DNA of 64,000 nt from Clostridia bacterium (GCA_017430535.1 JAFRMR010000023.1:62001-126000); one strand, 5' to 3'. Positions 46,326 to 55,646 are shown, numbered from the stretch's first letter. Notes: generated by a model not told the origin, from the letters alone. Program-made: numbers and translations.

Positions 46326-47092
46326 TGAACAATATATACGACAGCCACGCGCACTATGACAGCGAAGCCTTTGATGAGGACAGGGATGAGCTTGTTTCAT
46401 CCCTGCCCGATAAAGGTATATGCGGCGTAATAAACTGCGCCTCTGATATTGAAAGCTCCCGGGCCTGTCTTGAGCTCGCCCGGAAGTATAATTTTATATA
46501 TGCCGCCTGCGGAGTACATCCCCACGAAGTGGGCAAGGCGGATAAGGATTACCTTGACCGGGTTAAAGAAATGTGCGGCGAGGAAAAATGCGTTGCCATA
46601 GGGGAAATCGGCCTTGATTATCACTACGACTTTTCCCCGAGGGATATACAGCTCAAGGTTTTTGAGGAGCAGATAATACTTGCAAATGAACTGGATTTAC
46701 CCATTGTGGTTCACGACAGAGAGGCCCACGAGGATACCCTTAATCTGCTAAAAAAATACAGGCCCAAGGGCGTTGTTCACTGCTTTTCCGGCTCTGCCGA
46801 AATGGCAAGGGAAGTTGTAAACCTGGGTATGTATATAGGCCTCGGCGGCGCAGTTACCTTTAAAAACGCCCGCAAACCCCTTGAGGTGGCAGCCGCTGTG
46901 CCGGATGACAGGCTACTGACAGAGACGGACTGCCCCTATATGACCCCCGTACCCTACAGAGGACAGAGGAACGATTCCTCTTATATCCCCTATGTTGCGC
47001 AGGTTCTTGCCTCGGTAAGAAACACAACAGCGCAGGATATACTCGATACTGCAAGAAAAAACGCCAACACTTTGTTCAGAACGGAGCTTTAA
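46325..47092 (+). CDS. tatD: TatD-family DNase
   Basis: 255-residue metal-dependent hydrolase with DSHAHYD, GEIGLDYHYD, VVHDREAHEDTL, HCFSG and TETDCPY motifs, all metal ligands of the TatD TIM barrel. Known members are 3'-5' exonucleases acting on DNA or D-Tyr-tRNA-like substrates. metG-tatD adjacency is common across Firmicutes, supporting the call. Confidence 0.94.
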   Translation: MNNIYDSHAHYDSEAFDEDRDELVSSLPDKGICGVINCASDIESSRACLELARKYNFIYAACGVHPHEVGKADKDYLDRVKEMCGEEKCVAIGEIGLDYHYDFSPRDIQLKVFEEQIILANELDLPIVVHDREAHEDTLNLLKKYRPKGVVHCFSGSAEMAREVVNLGMYIGLGGAVTFKNARKPLEVAAAVPDDRLLTETDCPYMTPVPYRGQRNDSSYIPYVAQVLASVRNTTAQDILDTARKNANTLFRTEL

Positions 47093-47095
47093 TAT

Positions 47096-47842
47096 ATGTT
47101 CCTTCACGAAAAAACCTATAACCTTGATGAACTGACGGCCTACAATACCCATACCCACACAAACTTTTCCCACTGCGCAAAAAGGGAAATGGTTGCCGCA
47201 GATATGATAAAAGAAGCGGAAAAATCAGGGATAAAAGTGCTTGCCCTTACGGACCACAATTACCCCGATGAAAAGAATCAGGTGGCTGTGCAGCGCCTTG
47301 CGCTTCTGAAACAGATTGAAAACATTGAAACGGATGTAAAAGTGCTTATCGGTGCGGAGCTTTCATCCTACGATATAGGAAAATTCGCAGATGATGAGGA
47401 ATGCGACAATTCCCTTGACTGGCGGCTTTACACCACAAATCACTTTCATCAGGGGTACTGGGTTCACCCGGAGGATAAAAGCCCACGGGGTTACTGCAGG
47501 CACATGCTGGCAATTATGGATAAGGTGATTGACAGCGGCAGGGCGGATGCCTTTGCCCACCCCTTTATGGCAAAATACATAAGCTGTTTTGATGATTTCA
47601 GGGTTGTTACCGCCGCCTTCACGGATAATGAAATAGGCGATATAATGGAAAAGGCCAATCAAAAGGAAATAACCTGGGAAATAAATGTGCCGGCAGTTTT
47701 CGGCGACCCGGTGTTTCACAAAAGATATTTCGGCATAGGCAGAGAAACCGGCGCGGTTTTCAATATAGGAACAGACGCGCACAAGCTTTGCGATATTGAT
47801 GTTAAGCAGTTTATTCCCGAGCTTAAAAGAATACTTTATTAA
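47096..47842 (+). CDS. PHP-domain phosphoesterase
   Basis: 248 residues with PHP metal motifs: NTHTHTNFSH, LTDHNYPDE, GAELSSYD, AFAHPFM and the final GTDAHKL. Family members are phosphoesterases (histidinol phosphatase-like or nucleotidase); substrate unknown. Three bases after tatD, nine before the next gene, in the same transcript. Confidence 0.83.
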   Translation: MFLHEKTYNLDELTAYNTHTHTNFSHCAKREMVAADMIKEAEKSGIKVLALTDHNYPDEKNQVAVQRLALLKQIENIETDVKVLIGAELSSYDIGKFADDEECDNSLDWRLYTTNHFHQGYWVHPEDKSPRGYCRHMLAIMDKVIDSGRADAFAHPFMAKYISCFDDFRVVTAAFTDNEIGDIMEKANQKEITWEINVPAVFGDPVFHKRYFGIGRETGAVFNIGTDAHKLCDIDVKQFIPELKRILY

Positions 47843-47851
47843 GGTGATTTT

Positions 47852-49762
47852 ATGGCAAGAAAACCCTGGTTTTCAATTATAGGTTCGGTATATTTCAATA
47901 TGGTAAACAAGCTCAAGGTATCCGGCGGAGAATACAGAGGATACGCCTTCAAAAAATACCCGGAGCTTGTTTCTGTTTTCGGCTGTGAGGGCGACAAGGA
48001 CGCTCCCATAGCCTTTATTGACGGCAGTTTTCTGCTGAGAGACGGCGGAAACAGGATAATAACCTTCGGCGTAAAAAACATTGAGAGCAAAATAAAATGG
48101 TACAATGCCGAGGGATTCCTCCCCTGCCTTGTGAGCGAATATGAAAAAGACGGGGTTAAATACACCGTTAAGAATTTTTCAGATAAACTGACAGTTGACG
48201 GCAATATATACGATACCGCCTATTCAAGAATAACTGCGGAAAACACAACCGGAAAAGCGGTTAAACTGAGCCCCGTATCAAAGTATCTTATTCCCCTTAC
48301 GGATGAGCCGGAGCAGGTGCAGCCCTATGAGAGCGTAACAAGGGATTACGCTGTGATTGCGGACCGTTTTGCCGGCAGTTACAAGCTGCCGGATGCCGTA
48401 CGCATAAAGGAATGCGGCGGATTTGACGAGCACTATGCCGCAATGAAAAACTACTGGCTCAAAAGGCTTGAGCCTCTTACTGAGATTACTGAAATACCGG
48501 ACAGCCGCCTTTCTGATGCCCTTAAAGCCGGATATATTTACACAATGATATGCAAGGACGGCTTTGAGCTGCACGTGGGAGAAAACGGTTATGACAGGGT
48601 TTTTGACCACGATGTTATAGGAATACTGAATACACTGCTTTTGCTGGGTGATTTCAGGGATGTGGAAAAATACTCGGACTTTATCCTGAAGAATGTGCAG
48701 TACCCGGATGCCCGGTGGAAATACAGCTGGTTTTTTGCCCTTTACCTTCAGAAAACCGGCAACATTGATTTTGTAAAAAGCAGTTTTGAAAACATAAAAT
48801 CCAATGCCCTTGATATTATTAAATCAATATCAAAAGACGGCATAATGAAGGAAACAATTGCCATTGATTCGCCGGGGCACTGGACCGTGGATAACTTTTC
48901 CGCCCTTACGGGGCTTATATGCTACAGATATATCTGCGAAAAGCTGGGCGAAGCGGATGAAGCGGCAAAGGCTGAAGAAGCATATAACACCCTGCTTGAA
49001 AACTGCGAAAGCTGCCTTAAACAGACCATAGAAAAATATGGCATTGATTATATACCGATGAATATGAAAAAGCCCAACTCCGAAACCTCAAGAAGCGACC
49101 CGAGGGACGCCAACCGCCTGAGTATGTTCCTTTTCGGCAGATGGCTGTGGGACGGCTTCCTCTTCGGCGGTAAGGGCAGTGATTATATAAACGGGCTTAT
49201 TGACAGCACCTATGAGCACAGCGCAAAGGTGAGGGAAAATATAAGCGACAGCTTTTACAATTTCGGTGGCTACCCTCACGGCTATTTCTGTTCCGCCTAT
49301 AATGCAGGCTACGGCTCTGCCGCCCTTATGGGCAGCAGGTACAGAGATGCAGGCATAAAGGCCTATGAATTTATGATTGACTGGGCTCAGAGCGGCCCCT
49401 ACTCCTGGTGGGAGGGAATAAAATTCCCGAAAGATGACTCACCCTGGGATATTGACCACGCATCCGGCGGAGGCGGCTCCTGCCCCCATATGTGGGGCCA
49501 GAGCACTGCAAGCAAGGTGCTTATTGACTCAATAATATGCGAAAAAGCCGACGGCGCCCTTATAATAGGCAGAGGTGTGCCGGCAGAGTGGATATATGAG
49601 GGCAGTGTTATTGAAATAAAGAAATATCCCGTTTCCAGCGGCAGAGTAAATATGCGGGCGGAAATACGGGACAACAAAGCGAATATAAAACTCGAAGGTA
49701 ATTATTCCGGAAAAGTTCAGGTGGATTTGCCGGGGATAACCGGATACAATATTTCAGATTAA
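47852..49762 (+). CDS. Six-hairpin glycosidase-like protein, family not recognised
   Basis: 636 residues, no signal peptide. A beta-rich N-terminal part (to ~210) leads into an alpha-helical (alpha/alpha)6-type domain, with GENGYDRVFDHDVIGILNTL, SYWWEG-like YSWWEGIKFP, HASGGGGSCPHMWGQST and a short C-terminal beta domain including ADGALIIGRGVPAEW. The plan resembles GH65/GH78/GH94-like enzymes, but I cannot assign a family. Likely catalytic acids are the Asp pair in FDHD and Glu in WWEG (inference). Last gene of its operon, ending at a strong terminator; AAGGTG ribosome binding site precedes the ATG. Confidence 0.7.
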   Translation: MARKPWFSIIGSVYFNMVNKLKVSGGEYRGYAFKKYPELVSVFGCEGDKDAPIAFIDGSFLLRDGGNRIITFGVKNIESKIKWYNAEGFLPCLVSEYEKDGVKYTVKNFSDKLTVDGNIYDTAYSRITAENTTGKAVKLSPVSKYLIPLTDEPEQVQPYESVTRDYAVIADRFAGSYKLPDAVRIKECGGFDEHYAAMKNYWLKRLEPLTEITEIPDSRLSDALKAGYIYTMICKDGFELHVGENGYDRVFDHDVIGILNTLLLLGDFRDVEKYSDFILKNVQYPDARWKYSWFFALYLQKTGNIDFVKSSFENIKSNALDIIKSISKDGIMKETIAIDSPGHWTVDNFSALTGLICYRYICEKLGEADEAAKAEEAYNTLLENCESCLKQTIEKYGIDYIPMNMKKPNSETSRSDPRDANRLSMFLFGRWLWDGFLFGGKGSDYINGLIDSTYEHSAKVRENISDSFYNFGGYPHGYFCSAYNAGYGSAALMGSRYRDAGIKAYEFMIDWAQSGPYSWWEGIKFPKDDSPWDIDHASGGGGSCPHMWGQSTASKVLIDSIICEKADGALIIGRGVPAEWIYEGSVIEIKKYPVSSGRVNMRAEIRDNKANIKLEGNYSGKVQVDLPGITGYNISD

Positions 49763-49764
49763 AA

Positions 49765-49795
49765 AATACGGCGGCAGGTCAAACTGCCGCCGTAT
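49765..49795. terminator. Bidirectional terminator between convergent genes
   Basis: AATACGGCGGCAG, short loop, CTGCCGCCGTATT: a perfect 13-bp stem with A6 on the left side. Serves the plus-strand glycosidase-like gene and the minus-strand lipoprotein gene. Confidence 0.85.
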
Positions 49796-49813
49796 TACCG
49801 TTTGTTATTCTGC

Positions 49814-50869
49814 TCAGAAAAGCTGTTTGCACAGGCAGGATACTCCCGTTATACTGCCGTTTTCAACATCAAAGTAAAGCTCGGTGAAATATCCCGAAAT
49901 GAAAACTGTGCCTATAAGATAATCCTCTCCGCTTTCTTCGGAATATCCGTATTTGAACCCGTACTTTTCAGCGGTTTCTTCTGCGCTGTCGCCGATTTTT
50001 ATGTCCGGGAGGATATTGCAGGAATCCGAACGGATGATTACATTTTTAACCGTTGCACCCTCTTCAAAGGTTTCTTCGGTTTTTTCATTACTGTCAATAA
50101 AATATGCGGTTCTTTTAACCGGGGTATCAAAATCATCAAGACTTAAATTCACTTTGCCGCCGTAGGTGTCTTTCATTTCCCGCGCGCTTCTGCCAAGGAA
50201 CAGTATGGGGTAGTTTGCCCTTTCATCCTCTTTTACGGCAATTGTTTTATAATCAAGTTTTTCAGCGGCGGTGATAACAAGAGAAGTGCAGGGAGAACCG
50301 GCATCATAGAAGAACAGATATGCCGTTGCTTTTCTGCTGCCCAGCATAAGCTTTGTTTCAGAAACAAAGCAGGCATAATCCCCATTATAAACAAGAGGAG
50401 ACATAACAAAGATTTTTTTATATTCTTCATAGGTTTTGCCAGCGGCAAGGCCGGGATAAACTTCTGTGGCTGCAGAAGTATAAAGGGTTTCAAAAACAGC
50501 GCTTTTATCGGAAATGCCGTGCTCGTCATTATAAGCTTTTTCATTTGCCAGAAAATGGATACCCTCAAAGCCGTCAATCATCATATCATAGCCTTTTCCA
50601 AGTGTGATGCTTGACCCAAGAGGGCCGTATTCCTCTTCTGTATTGGCAATGTTTCTGTCAATAAAGGTGACGGCATAGCCGGTTAAATCATCATAAACTT
50701 TATTTGTTGCTTCCGGTACGCTTTCGGTTTCTTTGATTGTATTATCCGCCTCGGTAATTAAACTCAGAGATTCGGATGAAGTTTCTCCTGTTTCGCTCTT
50801 ACCCGAAGAGCAGGATGCCGCTGCAAAAACAAAAACAAGCACAAGAAAAAGCGCAGATATTCTTTTCAT
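49814..50869 (-). CDS. Lipoprotein of unknown function
   Basis: 351 residues. Lipobox FAAASC near residue 18, then a Ser/Thr/Glu-rich linker to about 55. The rest is unrecognised; TYGGKVNLSLDDF and AEETAEKYGFKYGYSEESGEDYLIGTVF suggest repeated SmpA/OmlA-like beta elements near the C-terminus. Start ATG 50867-50869 after GGAGAAA; in-frame sequence upstream lies inside the fusion gene and is not lipoprotein-like. One base separates it from that gene's stop, so they are co-transcribed. Confidence 0.75.
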   Translation of the reverse strand: MKRISALFLVLVFVFAAASCSSGKSETGETSSESLSLITEADNTIKETESVPEATNKVYDDLTGYAVTFIDRNIANTEEEYGPLGSSITLGKGYDMMIDGFEGIHFLANEKAYNDEHGISDKSAVFETLYTSAATEVYPGLAAGKTYEEYKKIFVMSPLVYNGDYACFVSETKLMLGSRKATAYLFFYDAGSPCTSLVITAAEKLDYKTIAVKEDERANYPILFLGRSAREMKDTYGGKVNLSLDDFDTPVKRTAYFIDSNEKTEETFEEGATVKNVIIRSDSCNILPDIKIGDSAEETAEKYGFKYGYSEESGEDYLIGTVFISGYFTELYFDVENGSITGVSCLCKQLF

Positions 50870-50870
50870 T

Positions 50871-52709
50871 TTATTTCTCCTTTTTACGGTCGGCTTCAAG
50901 TTTTTGTTTAAGACTTTCATATATTTCATTGGGGATATCCGGGTTGCCTTTTGTATTTGAGGGGATAAGCTGACTGCCGGCAACAGCGGGGTCGGTGCAT
51001 CTGGTATCATTGCGGAAGCGTTCCCTTTCCGCAGGGTTCCTGAGATCCGGTATATCCTGAGGTTTACCGCCATCAAGGGCCGAAAAATAGGCAAACATAC
51101 CGGGCAGGAACATATCAAGAGCCTCGTATATGCCAACCACATCCGCCTGTTTATTGCCTCTGACAGCCTGACAGGCGTTATACATAAGGTAATAATCCCC
51201 TCCGCCGTGGTCAAAGCCGTCGGCTTCCTCCGAGAGGCCGTCTGAAAGGTTAAGGTCGGAATATTCGCCGTCATCGCTGCCGAGGACCTTATCCGCCTTC
51301 ATATAGAGCTTGGAAACGCCCTCATCCCCCTCAAGGTTGCGCTGGGTTTCAAGCATGCCTCTGTCACCCATACAGGAGAACCAGAGGGAGTTTTTGACCG
51401 GGCCTACACCCTGCATACATTTGATAAGGCCGCCGTTTTCAAGGGTGATAATCTCAACGCCGAAGGGGGCGCCCAGAGCTCCCATGGAAAACATTTTATC
51501 ATTATAGGGAAACTCAAAGCCCGAAACTTTTACGGGCCTTTGACCGGACATACGGATAAGGGGGCCTGTGGCGTGGGTGCAGTAATAAAAGGCGGACATT
51601 GTATTACGCCAGTGCCCTCTTTCGGAATGGCTGTGGTGGTGCCAATCCGGCTGACAGTTATGGAGATATTCCCCTTCGCCGTACTGGAATGCGCCCATTT
51701 TGCCGGTTCTGAAAAGCTTTGCCATCTTTTTGGGTGCAGGCATATAACAGCAGTTTTCCGCATAAAGATACAGCTTACCGCTGCTCTCGGCCGCCTCAAC
51801 AAGCTCCACCGCCTCTTTCATAGTCTGCACAGGCAGCAGCTCGCTCATTACATTTATACCGGCTTTCAGGGCCTTTACAGCAAAGGGAGCGTGGGCATTG
51901 CCGTAATTTGCCAGCACGACAAGATCCATGCCGCATTTGAGGAATTCATCAAAATCCGTATAGTACTGCGCCTCATCGCCGTAAAGCTCCTTAACCTCCC
52001 GAAGGCAGCGCTCGTCGCTGTCACAGATAGCCACAAGGCGGGCTTCGTTGCTCTGCTTACAGAACTTCATAAAGGTTTTGCCGCGGCCTGCGCCCAGCAC
52101 GCCGATTTTAACGGGCGGCTCTTCATCTGAATGAGCATAAAGCATTTTATATGGTGTGCCGTCATTATAAAGCATCTGCACGGAATCCACATTATATTCA
52201 CGCAGTATTGCTTCCCACCGCTTCTGCATTCCGTAATCATACTCAACGGGCAGAAATCCGGCGGAAAGGTAGCTTTTGACTGCAGCTTTGCGGAATTCAT
52301 CGGTTGTAAGAGAAATGAACTTTATATCTTTGGTGCTAAGATGCTTAAGGGTGATATAGCTGAGAAATTTGGCAAGACCTCTGCCGCGGAAATCCTCCCG
52401 TATGCCCACCATATGCATATCGCCGATTTTTCTGTCTTTGAAAACAAAGGCGCATACGGTGCCTATATGCTCCCCTTTATAATCAAGGAACCAGATATCC
52501 TCTTCGGGACAGATATCCTCAATACGGGTGATGGTGGCCTCATAGCCTTCCTCATCTGTATAATCGGTTATAAGCCGTCCGTTGCGCAGGCACTCCGCCC
52601 AGGCGTGGATATCGGTTTCGGGGTTGAAATTTGAAAAAGAGTAGCCCTCGGGAAGTTCCGGCTCTTCAATAGGCGTGCCGGGCAGCCAGTACATTTTTAA
52701 CTGTTCCAT
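50871..52709 (-). CDS. GNAT acetyltransferase fused to Gfo/Idh/MocA oxidoreductase
   Basis: 612 residues in two domains. Residues ~20-175 are a GNAT domain with the acetyl-CoA loop VGIREDFRGRGLAKFL (101-116). Residues ~200-612 are a Gfo/Idh/MocA Rossmann and dehydrogenase domain beginning KIGVLGAGRG (201-210). In the second domain the usual EKP lysine motif reads SELLPVQT (289-296), so the canonical catalytic lysine is missing, and HHHSHSERGHWRNT supplies an unusual His cluster. The two activities could act on one amino sugar. Start ATG 52709 after CGGAGTAA. Fusion is not an artefact of frameshift: one open frame throughout. Confidence 0.88.
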   Translation of the reverse strand: MEQLKMYWLPGTPIEEPELPEGYSFSNFNPETDIHAWAECLRNGRLITDYTDEEGYEATITRIEDICPEEDIWFLDYKGEHIGTVCAFVFKDRKIGDMHMVGIREDFRGRGLAKFLSYITLKHLSTKDIKFISLTTDEFRKAAVKSYLSAGFLPVEYDYGMQKRWEAILREYNVDSVQMLYNDGTPYKMLYAHSDEEPPVKIGVLGAGRGKTFMKFCKQSNEARLVAICDSDERCLREVKELYGDEAQYYTDFDEFLKCGMDLVVLANYGNAHAPFAVKALKAGINVMSELLPVQTMKEAVELVEAAESSGKLYLYAENCCYMPAPKKMAKLFRTGKMGAFQYGEGEYLHNCQPDWHHHSHSERGHWRNTMSAFYYCTHATGPLIRMSGQRPVKVSGFEFPYNDKMFSMGALGAPFGVEIITLENGGLIKCMQGVGPVKNSLWFSCMGDRGMLETQRNLEGDEGVSKLYMKADKVLGSDDGEYSDLNLSDGLSEEADGFDHGGGDYYLMYNACQAVRGNKQADVVGIYEALDMFLPGMFAYFSALDGGKPQDIPDLRNPAERERFRNDTRCTDPAVAGSQLIPSNTKGNPDIPNEIYESLKQKLEADRKKEK

Positions 52710-52748
52710 AATTACTCCGGTTATCAATTTATTAAAGCTGTAAATTAA

Positions 52749-52776
52749 GGATGATGTCCGATAAACGAATATCCGA
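52749..52776 (-). terminator. Possible terminator hairpin of the long minus-strand operon
   Basis: Imperfect stem around GGATGGTGTCGGAT / ATCGGACATCATCC read on the minus strand, with one wobble and one mismatch, just after the fumarase gene. T-run is poor. Confidence 0.45.
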
Positions 52777-52791
52777 CACCATCCTCCTTAA

Positions 52792-53322
52792 TCAGTGATT
52801 ATATATGCTGTTTCCGTTGCAGTCTATACCCACATAGACGGGGAAGTCCTTTAAAACAAGGCGTTTTACGCTTTCGCAGCCAAGCTCTTTGAAAGCAATC
52901 TCTTCGCAGCTTGTAATGCAGGAGGCGTAAAGAGCTCCGGCGCCGCCGATGGCGCAGAAATAAATTGCCTTATTTCTTATAATAGCCTTACGGACCTCTT
53001 CGCTTCTTTCGCCCTTGCCTATCATAGCGGCGAGGCCAAGGTCCAGAAGACGGGGTGAATAAACATCCATCCTGCCGCTGGTGGTGGGGCCGCAGCTACC
53101 TATTACCCTGCCCTCGGGGGCGGGAGTGGGGCCTGCAAAATAAATGCAGGCATCCTTTAAATCGTAAGGAAGCTGACCGTTACTGTCAAGCAGGGAGAAT
53201 ATCTTTTTGTGGGCGGCGTCCCTTGAGGTGTAACATACGCCGCTGAGCTCCGCTCTGTCCCCGGCTTTAAGCTCCGGTATAGCTGCGCGGATATCTTTAA
53301 GCTCTATACTGAATGTTGCCAC
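52792..53322 (-). CDS. Fumarate hydratase/tartrate dehydratase beta-type subunit (orphan)
   Basis: 176 residues of the class I fumarase C-terminal (beta) domain: GCC-like GPTTSGRMD, IGKGERS, AIGGAGALYA and ELGCES. The beta subunit binds the carboxylate substrate and needs the Fe-S alpha subunit, which is absent from the window. GTG start after GGAG. Two bases after the coiled-coil gene. Could pair with a distant alpha subunit; the exact diacid (fumarate, tartrate, other) is open. Confidence 0.85.
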   Translation of the reverse strand: MATFSIELKDIRAAIPELKAGDRAELSGVCYTSRDAAHKKIFSLLDSNGQLPYDLKDACIYFAGPTPAPEGRVIGSCGPTTSGRMDVYSPRLLDLGLAAMIGKGERSEEVRKAIIRNKAIYFCAIGGAGALYASCITSCEEIAFKELGCESVKRLVLKDFPVYVGIDCNGNSIYNH

Positions 53323-53324
53323 AA

Positions 53325-53804
53325 TTATTCTCCTTCTGATTCCGGTAAGCAGGCTGCCAGTTTCTTTGCAAGCGAGTCAAGATCGGACTGAACGGAATCC
53401 AGCTGATTATCAATATTATTTTTTGCGCTCTGAACCCCGGATTTTGCTTCCCTTATACCGGCGCAGGCACCGGCAACGGCTTCATTTGCTTTTGCCAATA
53501 TTCCGGCGGCAGATTCCCTTGCGGCATCCACAAGGCTTTCGGAGTAGTTTACGGCATCCTGAACAACGGTGCCGGATTTTTTATCCGCAAGCTCAGTGTA
53601 ATCTTTTTTGAGGCTGTCATAGTCTGCCCTGAGGGCATCAAGCTCGGCTCTGAGAGCCTGACTGTCATCAGAGCTTTCCGCCCTGTTTTCAAGCTCACGC
53701 TTAAAGCTGACATTTTCGCTCTGAAGCTTCTCAATATAATCAATTACATCCTTTTTACGGAAGCCGCCGAAAAGGGATTTTTTCAATACGGGTTTATCGC
53801 TCAT
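53325..53804 (-). CDS. DivIVA-like coiled-coil protein
   Basis: 159 residues. The start LFGGFRKKDVIDYIEKLQSEN resembles the DivIVA/GpsB N-terminal pattern (short hydrophobic loop, then a coiled coil), followed by a long acidic, heptad-rich helix to the end. Cytosolic. Likely a division or scaffold protein. Sits in the division/transketolase operon, between tktC and the fumarase beta gene, 9 bases from the former. Confidence 0.65.
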   Translation of the reverse strand: MSDKPVLKKSLFGGFRKKDVIDYIEKLQSENVSFKRELENRAESSDDSQALRAELDALRADYDSLKKDYTELADKKSGTVVQDAVNYSESLVDAARESAAGILAKANEAVAGACAGIREAKSGVQSAKNNIDNQLDSVQSDLDSLAKKLAACLPESEGE

Positions 53805-53813
53805 TGCACTACC

Positions 53814-54764
53814 TTATTTCTTAAGTGAAATTGCTTTCTCTGCCTTTTCAACAATACCGTTTGCATCAAGGCCGAAAATGTGGAGAAGCTCCACCGCGGG
53901 GCCGGATTTGCCGAATACATCGTTAACGCCAAGCCTTACTACAGGGCAGGGATTGCTGCCCTCGCAGATTGCTTCGCATACTGCGCTGCCGAGACCGCCG
54001 ATAATATTATGCTCCTCTGCAGTTACAACGCAGCCGGTTTTGGCGGCGGAGCGGCAGATTGTTTCGGCATCAAGGGGCTTGATGGTGTGAACATTGATTA
54101 TCTCGGCATCAATACCCTTTGCGGCAAGGATTTTTTCTGCTTCAATTGCTTCATTTACCATAAGGCCGGTAGCGCAGATGGTAACATCCTTACCCTCTTT
54201 AAGGGTGACGGCCTTGCCCCACTCAAACTTATAGTCATCACCGAAAACGCAGGGAACTGCAAGGCGGCCGAATCTCATATAAACGGGGCCCTCATACTCT
54301 GCGGCGGCAAACACTGCTGCCCTTGCCTCAACGGCATCCGCCGGGTTGATAATAACCATACCGGGGATGGTTCTCATAAGGCCTATATCTTCGCAGCACT
54401 GATGGCTGGCGCCGTCTTCGCCAACGGAAATGCCGGCGTGGGTTGCGCCGATTTTAACATTGAGGTGAGGATAACCGATGGAATTCCTTACCTGCTCAAA
54501 AGCTCTGCCGGCTGCAAACATAGCGAAGGTGCTGGCAAATACGGTGTAACCGGTGGTGGAAAGGCCGGCGGCTACGCCCATCATATTTGACTCTGAAATA
54601 CCGGTATCAATGAATCTGTCGGGGTAGGCTTTTTTGAACATACCGGTTTTGGTTGCCGCTGCAAGGTCGGCATCAAGAACAACTATTTTATCATTTACCG
54701 CGCCAAGCTCAACAAGGGCTTTGCCATAAGCTTCACGGGTTGCCATTTTAATGATATCTGACAT
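53814..54764 (-). CDS. Transketolase, C-terminal subunit
   Basis: 316 residues with the pyrimidine-binding and C-terminal domains of transketolase: DTGISESNMMGVAAGLS (with conserved Glu), GATHAGISVGEDGASHQC and the last TAEEHNIIGGLGSAVCE. Partners with the N-terminal subunit encoded just upstream (20 bases), forming the split enzyme of the pentose phosphate pathway typical of Clostridia. AGGTGAA precedes the ATG. Confidence 0.93.
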   Translation of the reverse strand: MSDIIKMATREAYGKALVELGAVNDKIVVLDADLAAATKTGMFKKAYPDRFIDTGISESNMMGVAAGLSTTGYTVFASTFAMFAAGRAFEQVRNSIGYPHLNVKIGATHAGISVGEDGASHQCCEDIGLMRTIPGMVIINPADAVEARAAVFAAAEYEGPVYMRFGRLAVPCVFGDDYKFEWGKAVTLKEGKDVTICATGLMVNEAIEAEKILAAKGIDAEIINVHTIKPLDAETICRSAAKTGCVVTAEEHNIIGGLGSAVCEAICEGSNPCPVVRLGVNDVFGKSGPAVELLHIFGLDANGIVEKAEKAISLKK

Positions 54765-54784
54765 TATAATTCACCTGTCCTTCC

Positions 54785-55627
54785 TTATGCTTCAAGCTCT
54801 TTGAGGGCTTCGCTCAGCTCTGCCATTGCCTGCTGATACTGCTCTGTATTGGGGGCTGTGCCGTGCCAGGAGCAGACATCCTCCATATATGAAACGCCTT
54901 TGCCTTTAATGCTCTTTGCAATAATGGCGGTGGGCTTACCTTTGAATTCTTTTGCGGCATTGAATGCGGCATCAATCTCATCAAAGGAGTGAGCGTCAAT
55001 CTCAATAACATTCCAGCCGAAGGCCTTGAACTTTTCGTTGATGGGGTAAACGGAGTTGACCTCGGCGCAGGTGCCGTCAATCTGAAGGTTGTTATTATCA
55101 ATTACGGCTACAAGATTATCAAGGCCTTTTGCGGAAGCATACATAGCGGCCTCCCATACCTGGCCCTCTTCAATTTCGCCGTCACCGAGAATTGTATATA
55201 CTCTGAAATCCTCGCCGGAAAGCTTTGCGCCCAGTGCCATACCGCAGGCGGCGGAAATGCCCTGGCCCAGAGAGCCGGTGCTCATATCAACGCCGGGGGT
55301 GTAACGCATACTGGGGTGGCCCTGAAGCTTTGAGTCACTCTTTCTTAAAGTGGGAATCCAGTCCTCGGGGAAGAAACCCTTGAGGGCAAGCACGGCGTAA
55401 AGCGCCGGCGCGGCGTGACCTTTGGAGAGAACGAATCTGTCCCTTCCGGGAGCTTTATCATCAGCAGGGTCAACATTCATGTGGTTGAAATAAAGATAGG
55501 TGATGATATCAACACAGGAAAGGGAACCGCCCGGATGGCCGGATTTTGCGTTGTAAACACCCTCAATGATACCCATTCTGGCTTTACACGCTTTGATTTT
55601 AAGCTGTTTTTTTACTGCTGCATCCAT
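54785..55627 (-). CDS. Transketolase, N-terminal subunit
   Basis: 280 residues with the ThDP diphosphate-binding domain: KSGHPGGSLSCVD, the SKGHAAPALYAVL His loop, and GDGEIEEGQVWEA with N-containing DNNNLQIDG, which binds Mg-ThDP. Start ATG 55627 preceded by GGAGG; the longer in-frame form is not supported. Upstream partner of the C-terminal subunit. 19 bases downstream of the HAD gene. Confidence 0.93.
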   Translation of the reverse strand: MDAAVKKQLKIKACKARMGIIEGVYNAKSGHPGGSLSCVDIITYLYFNHMNVDPADDKAPGRDRFVLSKGHAAPALYAVLALKGFFPEDWIPTLRKSDSKLQGHPSMRYTPGVDMSTGSLGQGISAACGMALGAKLSGEDFRVYTILGDGEIEEGQVWEAAMYASAKGLDNLVAVIDNNNLQIDGTCAEVNSVYPINEKFKAFGWNVIEIDAHSFDEIDAAFNAAKEFKGKPTAIIAKSIKGKGVSYMEDVCSWHGTAPNTEQYQQAMAELSEALKELEA

Positions 55628-55646
55628 TACAAAAACCTCCCGAAAT

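Noticed and set aside
50870-51274. N-terminal extension of the lipoprotein gene to 51274
   Set aside because: The extra 135 residues overlap the GNAT-oxidoreductase gene in another frame and precede the true signal peptide and GGAG site.
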